From contig CM047810.1 of assembly GCA_026214975.1 (NCBI GenBank), positions 39,876,806 through 39,940,805 on the forward strand: a stretch of 64,000 nucleotides of DNA, given 5' to 3'. This DNA is from Gentiana macrophylla. Lineage: Eukaryota > Streptophyta > Magnoliopsida > Gentianales > Gentianaceae. The notes under the pieces are model-generated. The model saw only the letters and a list, made by a program, of their open reading frames with translations. It ran no database searches and had not been told where the DNA came from. Position numbers and translations under genes: made by a program. Numbering within the stretch: position 1 is the stretch's first letter; each line of letters opens with the position of its first letter. Positions 1-11,410 of the stretch are shown one piece after another.

Positions 1-1390
1 TCAGATCACAGAACCTTACAGTTTATCAACACTAAGAAGCACATCAACCGGATGCATGGTAGATGGTTTCTCTGCTTACAAAAATTCTCTTTTGTAGTAC
101 AACATAAAGCCGGAAACCTCAATACTGTGGCAGATGCACTTACCAGGAAACAGACCTTGTTGTCTACCTTACACACTGAATTGATCAGCTTTAACTAATT
201 CCTTGATCAATATGAAGGAAATCCGGATTTTCATGATATTTGGAACAGGTGCAAGGCAAAGGAGTTTCTAACAGATTATAACCTAGTACAAGGCTACTTA
301 TTTAATGGAAATCAACTATGCATTCCCAGAACTTCAGTCAGGGAATTCTTGATATGAGAGTTGCATGAAGGAGGCATGGCGGCCCATACTGGTAGAGACA
401 AAACCATGGCCCTAGTGGAGGAGAAATTATATTGCCCCCAACTTAAGAGAGATGTATGCACATATGTAAAGCACTGTGGTGTATGTCAATCTGCCAAGGG
501 TAACTGGCAGAACACGTGGCTTTATACTCCACTACCCGTGCCAAATACAATATGGGAGGACCTTTCAATGGATTTTGTGCTAGGTTTACCAAAGACACCC
601 AGGCATTTTGACTCCATCTGTGTGGTAGTAGATGGATTCTCCAAGATGACCCATTTCCTACCTTGCAAGAAAGTGATGGATGCCAGCTGTGTGGCACAAC
701 TATTTTTCAGGGAGATCGTTCGGTTGCATGGGCTGCCCAGAACCATAACTTTTTACAGGGATGTCAAGTTTATCTCACACTTTTGGAGGGAGCTTTGAAA
801 GAGATTCCAGACACAACTACAATTTAGTAGCGCGTACCATCCTCAGACTGATGGGCAAACTGAGGTCGTGAACCGAACTTTGGGTAATATGTTGATGTGT
901 GTAGCTGCAGAAAGACCAAAACAGTGGGATGTGGCAATAGCACAAGTGGAGTTTGCTTACAATGCAATGAGGAATAGGTCTACTGGGGCATCCCCATTTT
1001 CTATTGTTTACACTAAGGCTCCAAACATGATTACAGATTTATCCCCTGCTGCCGGACTAAAGAACTAGGCTGCTGGAAACATGGCTGAAGGAGTACAAAG
1101 TTTACATGAAGAAATCAAGAAACATTTGGAAGAAGCTAATCAAGCCTATAAACAGAAAGCTGATACTAAGAGGAGGGAGAAAATTTTTGAACCAGGAGAT
1201 TTGGTAATGATATATGTCCAAAAAGAGAGGTTTCCCAGTGTAGCAAATCACAAACTACATCCTAGGAGGCTTGGACCATATTCAGTGAAAGAAAAGATCA
1301 ATGATAATGAGACATTCCTGACGACTGGAAGATATCCTCTACATTCAATGTTGCAAATCTTACACCTTACTATCCTGTGGATGACAGCTC
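1..1390 (+). pseudogene. Ty3/gypsy chromovirus-like pol fragment (RNase H tail and integrase)
   Basis: Frame 1 reads from the window edge as the tail of the RNase H/connection region (AGNLNTVADALTRK). It continues into an integrase zinc-binding segment (HEGG...H, then C-x2-C in [10 protein letters not shown]) and a catalytic core. The core acidic residues are visible in [16 protein letters not shown] and DGQTEVVNRTL. Such integrases insert element cDNA into nuclear chromatin. The SMDFVLGLP and [17 protein letters not shown] wording is typical of plant chromoviruses. In-frame stops lie near 198, 357, 798 and 1068, so it cannot be translated in full. From about 1300 the frame drifts away from the family. 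The 5' part of the element lies outside the window. Confidence 0.85.
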
Positions 1391-2039
1391 AATTCAAGTT
1401 GCAAAAGAGGAGTTTCATGCTCAAAGAGAGGAGGGGAAGGAATGATGTAGTGACACATCATCAAGCCACATCATTCTTGCCAGCTATTTACATTATTCAG
1501 TTTTTTTTGTCTTTATTTAGAATTCTGTTTTGTCCTTTGTTTTTTCCCTAAAGAGATATATCTGAGATAGATCCCAGATAAGCCGACTAGTTTTTGGATT
1601 CTAATATTGTAAACCTTAGAGCTGGCTGCTCTGTGCTTTCTTCTTTATCAATATTATCTATGTTCTTACGTTACCTTGGTATAATGGACACACACAAGTT
1701 TCGCTCACAACCTCGATAAGTCCCGTTTGGAATCCACCAAACACCGGTGATGGAATCCACCAAACACCAACGTGAGAAAACTAACTAAAGCTTAAAAGCT
1801 TCAAATAAAATATATATATATCTCAAAGTTTTTCTGATGCTTATAATGACTCTAAATGCCTTTATATAGGCTACAGACTCCAAAACCAATTCCTAATTTA
1901 GCATTGTGGGACAAAATACACTAAATAAAATAATAACAAAAATAAAAGACTATCTAATCAATGTGGGATAAAAAAGACTAGAATAAAATAAATAATAACT
2001 AAAAATAAATAAAAAGACTCCAAATAAGTTTCTGATCTC
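1391..2039. other. 3' region of the gypsy relic and unclassified LTR-like DNA
   Basis: No gene is visible. The stretch around 1550-1670 looks like the untranslated/LTR tail of the preceding gypsy relic. At 1730-1768 a 17-bp string (GGAATCCACCAAACACC) occurs twice, 22 bp apart. The rest is AT-rich and may be a fragment of another LTR. The boundaries are not resolved. Confidence 0.35.
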
Positions 2040-2960
2040 AACGGGAATCACATCAGTAGGGATTAATATATGTGGTATTGTTTGAGATAATATGCAGGAA
2101 CTAGGTGTATGATATGCCCGGAAAATGCGATTCAGAGTGAAATGATGTTGGAAAGTTCATTTTGGGAGAAAATCTTATTAGGCGCACGCCTAAGGAAAGC
2201 TAGGCCCACGCCTATGAGTACGCGGAGGAACTAGATCAGAGCACTTTGTAGGCATACACCTACGGCTACTGAGACTTTTGGGATTTTAAGCTTTGTTCGT
2301 AGACGCATGCATAAGATTGAATAGGCACAAGCCTATAAACTTAGCTGAAACCCTAGATTTGCAGAATTTTGAACAGGCGCATGCCTAATGTTTGGTAGGC
2401 GCGCATCTATTAAAATCCAAGTTTTGTGTGGAATGAAGATCCATCTGCTAGCACCTCGAAGCTTTGGTGATTTGCAGTCTATTAACCTCAATAGCTTAGA
2501 TTTTCAAGATTTTTAACATCATGTGTTTGTAATTACTGTATGGTTCATCTTGGATTTCACTTATATGAAGTTGGTTTTCTTGGAATCGAAGTCTCTTCCG
2601 GTTTTCTCTTCATAGGTACTTCTAACTCTAATTTCTTGTATGCATGTTGTTATTAGTGATGAATTCTTGTAGTCCTGTTGTTAGAATGAGTAGATCGCCT
2701 TATAGTCGAGTTATGAGATAATATCTGAAATCGAACCCTAGCTTGTTGTATGTGGCATTCTTGATATTATAATTTGTGATTCTTAATGTTATTGTAGTTC
2801 TTGAAATTATGCTTAATCACGTTTATTGAATTCACGATTCAACATTCGTATTACACATATCGTCTTTATATATGTATTTTGCGATAGGGTACGGGAACCG
2901 GGGCTCAAGAATCACCGTGTAAAATAGACTGAGTTGTTTAGATTCGGTTTCATGTGTGAG
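2040..2960. repeat. Repeat-like region with seven copies of a near-palindromic 14-bp motif
   Basis: No coding sequence is recognised. Variants of TAGGCGCACGCCTA occur near 2178, 2201, 2249, 2301, 2322, 2374 and 2396. Most have the form TAGGC-N4-GCCTA. Comparable GC-rich repeated words occur in LTRs of some plant gypsy elements; one example is GGACGGGCGTCC at about 23065 in the solo LTR described below. I infer LTR or leader sequence of an old element, but its ends were not found. Confidence 0.4.
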
Positions 2961-4470
2961 GTTTATATTAATGTTGTTAAGTGTTTCATCGAGCGTAGAC
3001 CGTGTTAGGTTAGTTAAATCCGGTCAGCGTACTGTTGAACCTAACATAGGAGGGTATATTTTTGTATAATGTCTACTTTCAGAAATATGAGACGACACCC
3101 TACGATCAAGTAGACAAAGAACACTTCCAGAATTAGTTATGGTTTAAGAGTAGTTGATTGGACCGTTTCTCGGCTTTTCCTTTTAAAAGTTTAAACCTTT
3201 CGTTGTAGCTTAATCGTTGTAGAAATAGACTTGTTAGCTAAATAACCTTCCGAACATTGTGTTGATCTGAACTAAAGACAATGCTCGCTTTGGCTTAACT
3301 AGATTCCCCGTGTGATTATGACCTTGCTTGCCAGTTTTATACTATAACCGACTCGGTACTCTGCCGATCAAAGTTGGTATGACATAAGACGGCCTTCAGA
3401 ATCCATTCCTTCTTACGGCAAGTAGAAATACAGTACCCTTATTTGTTAAGCCAAGAAACTGATCGATCGGCCGAGTTTATATTGGTTATGAACTAATTGA
3501 TCACTAGTGGGTTAATGGTAAATAATGATAAGGTGCAATGAAAAAAGTTTACGGAAACTTACCCGCTTCATTACAGATAGTCTATGGAGAGTTAGTCTGT
3601 AGGTAATGATTATATCAATGAACACTTATTGACTCGACATATTGAGAATAAGAAATATCTATAATTGATAGGATTTAATTTCGGATTTATGGTAGCTTAA
3701 CTCCGGAATTGATAAGTTGAATAGAAATATTTTGTCAGAAAAATATTTTATTCAATTTATTGGAGCTACGAGATACATGTTTATGGTCTCCGGGTTAGAT
3801 CATAACACGCGATTGAATTCTCGTATTGTGGAACGTCGATGATATATTAAATATTTGGGCTATTTAATTAATATAAATAATATTATTCGGTAAATAGTAT
3901 GTAATATAGAAAGAAAAAAAAATTCTACTATTCCATGATATTATTGGCGTCACATGTGATGAAAATTGGGAAAATAAATTTTCCTCAATTATGTCACATG
4001 TGTAATTAATTAATTAGTTGTTAAATAATTAATGGATAAATAATAAATTTGCATTCTTATATGATAAATATTATTTTTCTTAAAGAAAAAGATAACTGTC
4101 GTGTCAAACAGATAAATTCTCAACCCTTAGTTATTTTCATATATAAACAGAGTTTTTTCTAACACAATAGACACAATTTGAGAAGCCACTTTTGAGGGAA
4201 AATAGAGAGAAAATTTAGTTTATTGTCCTAGCCATTGGGAGAAGAAAAGCCTATGATTTTTCTCTTGCATATTCAAGGAGGCTTTGATACGGGATCGACG
4301 TCCACCGGTCGTCTCTTGGAGATACAAGTATACAACTCAGAAGACCGCAACTTCTCTTCTGTTGGGTAAATCTTCAAATCTTCTTGTAGATTGAATTAAT
4401 TAATTATACGTTCCTAATCGTGGTAAAATCGAAAACGAATTTGAATTCGTAGTTTTCACTGTGCATGATG
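2961..4470 (+). repeat. Diverged LTR related to the LARD LTRs at 15.2-29.4 kb
   Basis: The block at about 3390-3720 matches, in opposite orientation, the LTRs at 19.6-20.5 kb and 28.4-29.4 kb. Shared words include AGAATCCATTC, CCCTTATTTGTTA, GGTTAATGGTAAATAA and GTGATTATATCAATG, in the same order. The 4180-4470 part corresponds to the U5 end, with a CAAGGAGG and GTCCACC context. No TSD or partner LTR was found. The left boundary is uncertain and may lie further upstream (about 2.8-3.05 kb). Confidence 0.6.
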
Positions 4471-4829
4471 GAGTTTCTCGATCGGCGCTGTGAATCAGAT
4501 CCGATCACGACGTTTCAAAAAGAGGAAAAACCCGAGCCTAAGCTAGATCATTCTCGCCGTGGCTTGGCCGCAAAAAAATTTGTATCAGGTTTTTTTGTTT
4601 CGGATCAAGACTCGGGTAGTGCATATCCAGCAGTTCCCGCCTTCAATTTTCCTCGCTTGTTGTGCGTTGTCCACTTTCATGTAAATGCATTGTTCATGCA
4701 TGTTATTTTTTAGAATATGTTATTAGTTATTAGCTTTGTTATATTGGCATGTAGAATTAGTTAGAAGTGTTAGTAGAGTCATTTTCATTATGCATGTCAA
4801 TCAATTCTTGGTTATGTATTAGCGCTACA
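4471..4829 (+). other. Leader-like sequence after the LTR relic
   Basis: This follows the LTR relic and contains a short open stretch (about 4465-4713) without similarity to a known protein. It is probably the 5' leader of the same relic, since no primer-binding site typical of intact elements is visible. The border with the LINE fragment downstream is approximate. Confidence 0.3.
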
Positions 4830-5289
4830 TTACAAACAATTCAATTGTCTTGCCTTACTGGGCTAACATGAGTGAGACCTATTTCTATAGGAAGTAATTT
4901 ACTTCGGAGAGCATATTCATCATGGGCTTACAATTTGAGGCCATATTCCTTCTAGGCTTTCATTTTGAGTGGCTTTACCTTCCAGAGCTTACATGAGCAG
5001 GCGTACGATCTTAAGATATATTTAAGTGACTGAACGATGGTTTGTTGAATGAAAAGATGCTCGACGTTAGGTCCACCGGCTCAACGGTGGTTTGTTGAAT
5101 GGAATGATATTCGGCTCATTTTAGGCCCACCGGCTCAACGGTGGTTTGTGGGCAAGGCATTGTTGGCAAGCTTCCACATGAAGTGGACTATACGGGGTTA
5201 CACCTTTAATTTCCAAAGTCCGTTCTGTAGATATCTGTTTGAGTATGAGGATGAAGGGATCCATTCGATCCCTAACAAAAAAATTTATC
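4830..5289 (-). pseudogene. LINE ORF2 C-terminal fragment, cut off by Gypsy-1
   Basis: Read on the minus strand from 5289, the sequence gives RLWKLKV-x-PRIVHFMWKLANNALPT, then a degraded cysteine/histidine region (AGGPNVEHLFI). This is the pattern of the zf-RVT domain downstream of the reverse transcriptase in plant L1-type LINEs. It continues the LINE reading that ends at 33050 (YTVKSGNKLAY), so both belong to one element split by Gypsy-1. At 5067-5151 a 54-bp unit (TTAGGYCCACCGGCTCAACG core) is tandemly duplicated. Several stops make it non-functional. Confidence 0.7.
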
Positions 5290-5886
5290 TGATATGCCTA
5301 CAACATAATTCAGTCCGCGGATCTCAATTCGGGTCCGCCGAAACCACAATCAGGACAAGGCCGACGGCCATGAAGTCCATAATATATTAGCTGCCTCAAG
5401 GTCATAGGATTACGGCCCATATACTAGCCCAACGGCGCCATAAGAGCCGAAGCCAGGCTAGGGCCGACTCATCTAGATCCAAGGTAGTTGGGCCCGCTTG
5501 CGACCCCACTCACAACACATGGATAAGAGAGCCATCAATATACCAACAAGATGAGGACACTCAACACGGGAAGACTGCAAGACTAATGGGTCCACGTCAC
5601 ACCGGGCTCGCTACGAGCTAGCGGGATCGTCAAAGACGTAGTTGTACTGTTTGTCCTTACTTGTAATTATGTTGAACCCTAGTCGGTTCATCCCTTATAA
5701 ATATGGCTCCATTTATCCATTCCAGATAAGGCTTTGAATACTAAACTAAGGCTTACTCTGCCAACTTCTCTACTCATTTTATATTGCACTTGCACCACCG
5801 GCAAACACCACTTTTACATCATTAAACAAAGATATATCCACTACATTCACCACCGCTGAACACCTGAGATAATTTCGACATTATCA
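5290..5886 (+). repeat. 5' LTR of Gypsy-1
   Basis: The 597-bp LTR starts TGATATGCC and ends GACATTATCA. It matches 31155-33049 once the two insertions in that copy are removed. A TATA-like CTTATAAATATGG at about 5694 is positioned as the element promoter. The TSD TTATC lies immediately to the left. Confidence 0.93.
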
Positions 5887-5910
5887 GTTGGCTCTTTTAC
5901 CGGGAAAAAC
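5887..5910 (+). other. Degenerate primer-binding site of Gypsy-1
   Basis: GTTGGCTCTTTTACCGGGAA directly follows the 5' LTR. It resembles the TTGGCGCC...CCGGG sequence that follows 5' LTRs of Tat-lineage elements, where a host tRNA primes minus-strand synthesis. The match is degraded, so the primer identity is not assigned. Confidence 0.5.
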
Positions 5911-6730
5911 AAGCTCTCAGCTCATCTCCGTTGTACGGCACCACCGTTTTTTCTTCACTCTTACGGCGGCTCCAGGAAGAGCTTTATCTTCTCTAGGCTA
6001 TTCTCACGGTTTCTTCAACAAAAAGCTCTCAGCTCCCAATCAAGTACGTACAAACCTTCAGCTCGGCGTCAAATCGACTTCAAACAAAGGTAACCTCCTT
6101 GAATCTTGTTTAAAGCCACGAGTTTGCGTTTGAATCATCACCTCTCTCGTGACCTTTGCGCAAGAAACTCGTCAGAGTCTGCTTCATACGTTCCTGGCCG
6201 GAAACCTCTTTTTAAGATTATTACTTGTTACTGTGAGCTCTGTATCAGTCGAAACAAATGAAGGATACGTGATTTGTTGGGTTTGATCTTGAGAAATCAA
6301 CACTCTCAGCATTTTTATGTTAAGAACAGAGCTTTGTGGTATTTTCAATGTTCTGGTGCTACTGACGCTTACAATTGGCTTCCTAGGCCTTTTTACGTTG
6401 AAGTGGAAGTGATAGTTGCATTTTTGGGTTACCGGTTTTCATCTATAATATCCTGAGGTTTTGTTGAGTTTTGAGCAAGATCACGCCAATATCCTCAAAG
6501 ATATTGGTATTTTCTAGGCTTTCCGCTTGAGATATCGCAGTTGCCCTATAAATTCCGATATCCGTACACCGGACCGCCATAGAACCCGCCGGACAAGTCT
6601 CTTTTGACGATACACCCGACACGCCGCCTGAATATTCAGATTGTACAAGGTTGGTAGGAGTCAAAACGGTTAGCGGAAAATCAGATTACTTTTTGTCATT
6701 TAGCGTAAACAGCAAATTAGAGAGTGCCAC
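5911..6730 (+). other. Untranslated leader of Gypsy-1
   Basis: About 820 bp lie between the primer-binding site and the apparent gag start. No convincing protein match is present in any frame. Open stretches here are short and lack family signatures. Confidence 0.5.
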
Positions 6731-8640
6731 ATGTCCGGCATCAAGGACAACTCGCCGGTACCACCGACCCCAGGAAAAGGGGCCACACTGGACCCTCCAT
6801 GCAGAGATAACGTGGAGCACATGCTTGAGAATCCCACCGCGGATTGGGATAAATCTCAACAAGGAGAAATGGTAAGGCTTAACACTGATGCCTGAAATGT
6901 CATAAACCCGAGGAAATTCAAGTCCATAGGAATTGTTGTGAACTGGGAGCCGGCTCGCACTGGTCATGCCTGCGGGAGGGAAATTGAGGGAACCTCTAGG
7001 CCACCTGGAAGCCAAGGAGAGACCCCATAAAAGAGGCCAGACTCTCAGGAAAGCTCTAAAGTGAAAGCAGTAAAAGCGTACGTGGAGTATGTTCAGACAA
7101 TGTATTTGGCCAACATGAGTTTGGCTGCATTGAATCAGCCACTTATGCCGGTTCAGACCGACTCCCCACCCTAACTGTAGCCGATGCTGGAGCCCCGCCA
7201 AAAGGGATACCATCAGACCCGCATGGTCAAACAAGGATTGAAATAGAAGGAAGTGAGTTCTCATCAGCAGGCCAGAGAGCTAAACATGCCCCCGAAAAAA
7301 GTACAGAAAGAATATCGTCTTTGGAACGCCAGGGCAACGCTGGGAAGAGAATTGTCCAACAATGTTTGAGCCTGGCTCACTCTGAGAGAAACTTCGCCCC
7401 TCGTTGGGAGCACAGGGATCCCTGCGATGCCCGCCAGATTATATCAAAGAGGCAAGCCGAAAAAGAGGTTGACTCAGTATACTATGTAGATTCTGAGGAT
7501 GTGATAAAACAAACACTCATGCCTGTCAAGAATAACATGCCAGACAAGGATGATAGACTAGAAATGATGGAGAAAGAAATCCAGGAGTTGAAAAAAGTAA
7601 AACATGATGAAATGCCCGAGCCAACCCAAGGAATTGATGTTCTCGTAGATGAAATCCTAGACTCGCTGCCAAAGAGGAGCATCCAATATCCGTAATACAT
7701 TTACTATAAGGGGACATCCTGCCCCGTCAAATGGATCACTTTTTTCAAAAGCCACACTATCTTGGCAACCATGAATAAGTATACCTGGTGCATCTCCCTT
7801 GTAGGAAGTATGCAGGAGCGAGCCGTGGCTTGGCTTAGCAGATTACCTTGAGGTTCGATAAAGAGTTGGGAAGAACTAAAAAGAAAGTTTATGAAAGAGT
7901 TCGAAACGGCAGATAGACCAAAGAAATCCACCGAAGACCTGTACGGCATCCGTCAATGAGAAGGGGATTCATGTAAAAGCTATTACGATAGATTCACGAG
8001 GGTATACGAGCAAACAAGACACCTCTAAGAAAACAATGTTAAGCAGGGTTTCCTCAATGGGATCGCCAAGGGTCCTATGAAAACACACTTCAATCTGCAC
8101 CCCCCGACAAGTCTACACGACCTGCTGGACCAGGCCCACAAGTTCGGGCTAGTGGAGGCGGTTCCATCACACTCTGGCCAGAGCACGAAGCGAACCCCAC
8201 TCTACAAAAAAGACAGAAAAGAGGACCGTAAGGAAGATAAGAAAAATGACCACGGAAAGGGAAATGATCAAGACAGGGATGTCAAAAAGACAATTAAGTT
8301 CGAGGAGCTGGACATCATTCCTCTGAACACCCGCCCATCCGATATACTATATGAGATCCGTGACCGGATTGAGAAGCCAATGCCCATGAAGGCCGACCCC
8401 AAGTTACGCGATGAAATGAAATTCTGCGGTTTCCACGAAGATCATGGCTATATTACTGATGAGTGTACTACACTCAAAAGGATCATTGATAAGATGATCA
8501 GAGAAGGTTCTTTGGACAAGTACAAGAAGCACGCCGGAGTTAACATAAATGATAGAGCTCCCCGCAGGTATGCCAATGAGATTCGGGTTATCCTAGAAAA
8601 ACTCCCAAGCAATCATCAGCTGAAAAGTCAAATCAACTAA
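6731..8640 (+). pseudogene. Gag pseudogene of Gypsy-1
   Basis: An ATG at 6731 opens a frame beginning MSGIKDNSPVPPTPGK. After a frame change the gag continues in frame 1 from about 7321 to the stop at 8640. The retrotransposon gag core is recognisable as QERAVAWLSRLP, then GSIKSWEELKRKFMKEF at about 7815-7900. It is followed by YYDRF and FLNGIAKGPMKTHF, which form the capsid-like assembly domain. A basic, Lys/Asp/Glu-rich stretch follows at about 8200-8300. FCGFHEDHGYITDECTTLK at about 8430 resembles the Cys/His motif of Tat gags. Stops interrupt it near 7695, 7851, 7959 and 8026. Gag would form the cytoplasmic virus-like particle. Confidence 0.8.
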
Positions 8641-9200
8641 ATAAATGTTCGAGGCCGCGAAAGGCCAATCATTTTGGATCCGGCTAAACAATCCATCACC
8701 TTCATCCGAAGCGAACTGGCAGGCCCACCCGGGGTGATGGAATTGCCAACTATGATACATGTGGGAATAAACAACTTTGGTGTTAACCGTGTCTTACTGG
8801 ACAATGGAGCTTCTAGAGATATCTTGTATCTGGACAGTCTCAAACAACTGAAGATCGGAACTTCAAGATTGAGACCTTATTCGGGAATGTTGGAAGGTTT
8901 TTCAAATGACAATGTCATCGTGCTGGGTGTTATTGATCTGGAAGTGGAAATTGGCGACCACGCCACGTTCCGCAAAGAAAAGATAAACTTTCTAGTAGTC
9001 GATCTGCACTCGCACTATACTGCGATCCTGAGGATCCTGGCTCAAAGGAAATTTCAGATGTTCGTGTCAATGCCGCATCAGTGAGCAAAGTTCTACACTG
9101 ACGAGGGGATCAGGCTGGTCACATAACTAAGAATTGAGATGACTACCCGGAAAGTGGCAGTTACAAGAAAGCCAAGATGGATGAACCCACATCCTCCTCG
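8641..9200 (+). pseudogene. Aspartic protease region of Gypsy-1
   Basis: The reading frame carries VNRVLLDNGASRDILYLDSL. Its D-x-G-A/S triad corresponds to the retropepsin active site, and the D-N-G spelling is usual in Tat elements. FLVVDLHSHYTAILR corresponds to the later flap/ILGR region. The enzyme would cleave the Gag-Pol polyprotein. The frame stops at 9084, and the region up to the RT is broken by further stops, so no polyprotein can be made. Confidence 0.75.
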
Positions 9201-10320
9201 TGATAGGCGCTGATCGATGAAGTCGGTGAGGTCGCGACTGGAAAAAATTCATGACAGATGATTGAGACATTGAAAATCGCTTATGAAAATAGTGTCGGAC
9301 CCAAGAAGGTCGTATGCGACACTTTGTAGGTAAGGGATGAGCCCGACTTTATGGCACAAGATGAACTCACATAAGTGGTCATCAACGAGGCCCACCCAGA
9401 CCAAAAATTCAAGATCAGGGGTCAGTTAGTTGAAGAGGAGAAAGAGAGGTTAATATCGATAGTAAAGGCCAACCTGAATGCCTTTGCATGGGTGGTGACT
9501 GACATGAGGGGAGTCGAGCCTGAACTTCAACCCGATACAACAGAGGGCCCGACAGTTTTCAAAAGAAAAAGAGGCCACAATCAAGGTAGAAGTGGACAAG
9601 CTGGTACAAGCATGGATCATTAAAGAGCTTCAATATCCGACCTGGCTTGCAAACGTGGTCATGGTCAAAAAAAACAAAACAGGAAGTGGCGCATGTGCGT
9701 CGAAATCATAGACCTAAACAAAGCTTGTACCAAGGATCCATATGAGCTACCACGCATCAATGGGATGGTCGATAGAATGGCAAGTTTCGAAAGGCTAAGT
9801 TTTCTGGATGCCTACTCCGGGTATCACCAAGTAAAGATGGCCAACACCGAGAAAGAGCTCGTGACATTCAGGGCTGCGGGCGGAATGTATTATGAAATGA
9901 TGCCATTTGGGCTAAAGAACGCCGGCTTGACTTACCAGAGGATGGTAAAAAAAGATTTTGGATTGTAAATCGGGAAAAATATGGAAGGTTACATTGATTA
10001 TATGGTCGTGAAATCAACTTGCGGCCACCACATTGCTGATCTGTAGGAACCCTTCGACTATGTGAGGAAGCATGCAATGAAACTAAACCCGGAAAAATGA
10101 ACATTTGGGGTTCAGGCTGGAAAATTTCTCGGGTTTATGGTCACTCAGAGGGGAATCGAGGAAAACCCCGAGAAGATTCAGGCTGTTTTGAACATGACAG
10201 AGCCGAAAAATATCAAGGAAATACAGAGGCTGAACAACAAGGTCATTGCTTTGGGAAGATTTATCTCGAAATCTGCTGACAAATGCCTGCCTTTTTTTCT
10301 AAATTCTGAAAGGAAACAAG
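9201..10320 (+). pseudogene. Reverse transcriptase region of Gypsy-1, catalytic Asp lost
   Basis: Family blocks appear in order: IIDLNKACTKDPYELPR, FLDAYSGYHQVKM (about 9801), MPFGLKNAGLTYQRM (about 9900), then GKFLGFMVTQRGIEENPEK (about 10120). The catalytic box reads Y-I-D-Y at about 9990-10001, where the family has Y-x-D-D, so the second metal-binding Asp is replaced by Tyr. Frameshifts lie between 9560 and 9690 and near 10100, with stops around 9968 and 10047. The RT is therefore doubly dead. Confidence 0.85.
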
Positions 10321-11410
10321 GGATTTGAATGGAAGAAGGAATGCTCTGAGGCTTTCAAAGCTCTGGAGACGTATCTGGCGACTCCGCCGCTCCTAGTTAG
10401 CCCAAATGTAGGTGATGAACTCTATCTTTATCTGGCGGCCCCAGACCAGGCTGTAGCCGCTGTTCTTGTCAAGGAGGACGGTACTCTCCAAAATCCCGTT
10501 TTCTATGTTTCTAAAGCTCTCAGTCCCATTAAGAGAGATTATTTTTATGCAGAAAAATTGACCTACTCGCTTGTCGTTACCACCCATAAATTAAGGGCTT
10601 ACTTTTCTTCGCACACTATTATTGTGCTAACTAACAGCCCGCTCCGTCAAGTGCTGCATAAACCGGACCTATCAGGCCGCTTACTGCGATAGGCTATCGA
10701 GCTGACCGAGTTTGACATTCAATACCAACCCAGGGAGGCTATAAAGGCTCAATCTCTGGGAGAATTCATAATCGAAACAAGCAGTAATGAGGAACAGCCA
10801 GTCGAGCAGCCTAGCTCATGAACCATTGACAAGCCAAACACTTCATCGGTGACTGCGCAACCAAGGCCGAGTCATTACTGGCTACTATATGTCGATGGGG
10901 TAGCGAGCTGAAATAGATGCGCAACCGGAATAATACTGTTGGAACCAGATACATCAGAACATATTGAGAAGGTACTAAGATTCAACTTTACCGCGTCGAA
11001 CAATCAGCCGAATACGAAGCAGTGATAGTGGATCTATAGTTCGCCAAGGCAATGAACGTGGAAAGCATGGAATTTAACTGTGATCCCAAGTAGTGGTCTA
11101 CTAGATAACTGGTTCGTTCAATGCCAAAGATGATATACTAAGACGGTACCTCGATTTGGTCAAAAAACTGAGAAGCAGCTTCGAATACTGTGAGTTCCGC
11201 AACATCCGACGTGAAGAGAATCACCGAGCAGACTATCTATCGAAACTAACGACCAAAGATGAGTTTAGTGATCCGTCCAGTATGTTCGAATACCTTAGCG
11301 AACCCACCATCAATCGACCAGAAGTCATGAGCATCCAACCATCGGTTCCCTGTTGGTTCCCAAGAGAGGCTCAAGCCTTGAGGAAGAGTTCGGCACGTTA
11401 CACAATGTAA
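10321..11410 (+). pseudogene. Tandem RNase H domains of Gypsy-1
   Basis: The first domain is seen in ECSEAFKALETYL, ELYLYLAAPDQAVAAVLVKE and HKLRAYFSSHTIIVLT, the usual gypsy RNase H attached to RT. A second RNase H-like segment starts at about 10880 (LLYVDGVA, then GIILLEPD). It ends with REENHRADYLSKLTT near 11230. Two consecutive RNase H domains are characteristic of the plant Tat lineage, where the second is archaeal-type. Numerous stops (for example near 10691, 10821 and 11030) make it non-functional. Confidence 0.75.

Noticed and set aside
1730..1768. Short repeated 17-mer considered as a CRISPR-like or regulatory repeat
   Set aside because: Only two copies exist in plant DNA with a 5-base spacer; this is a simple local duplication in repeat sequence.
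6686..7264. Minus-strand open frame of 192 codons
   Set aside because: It lies opposite the N-terminal part of the Gypsy-1 gag, has no family motif, and its composition reflects the reverse complement of coding sequence.
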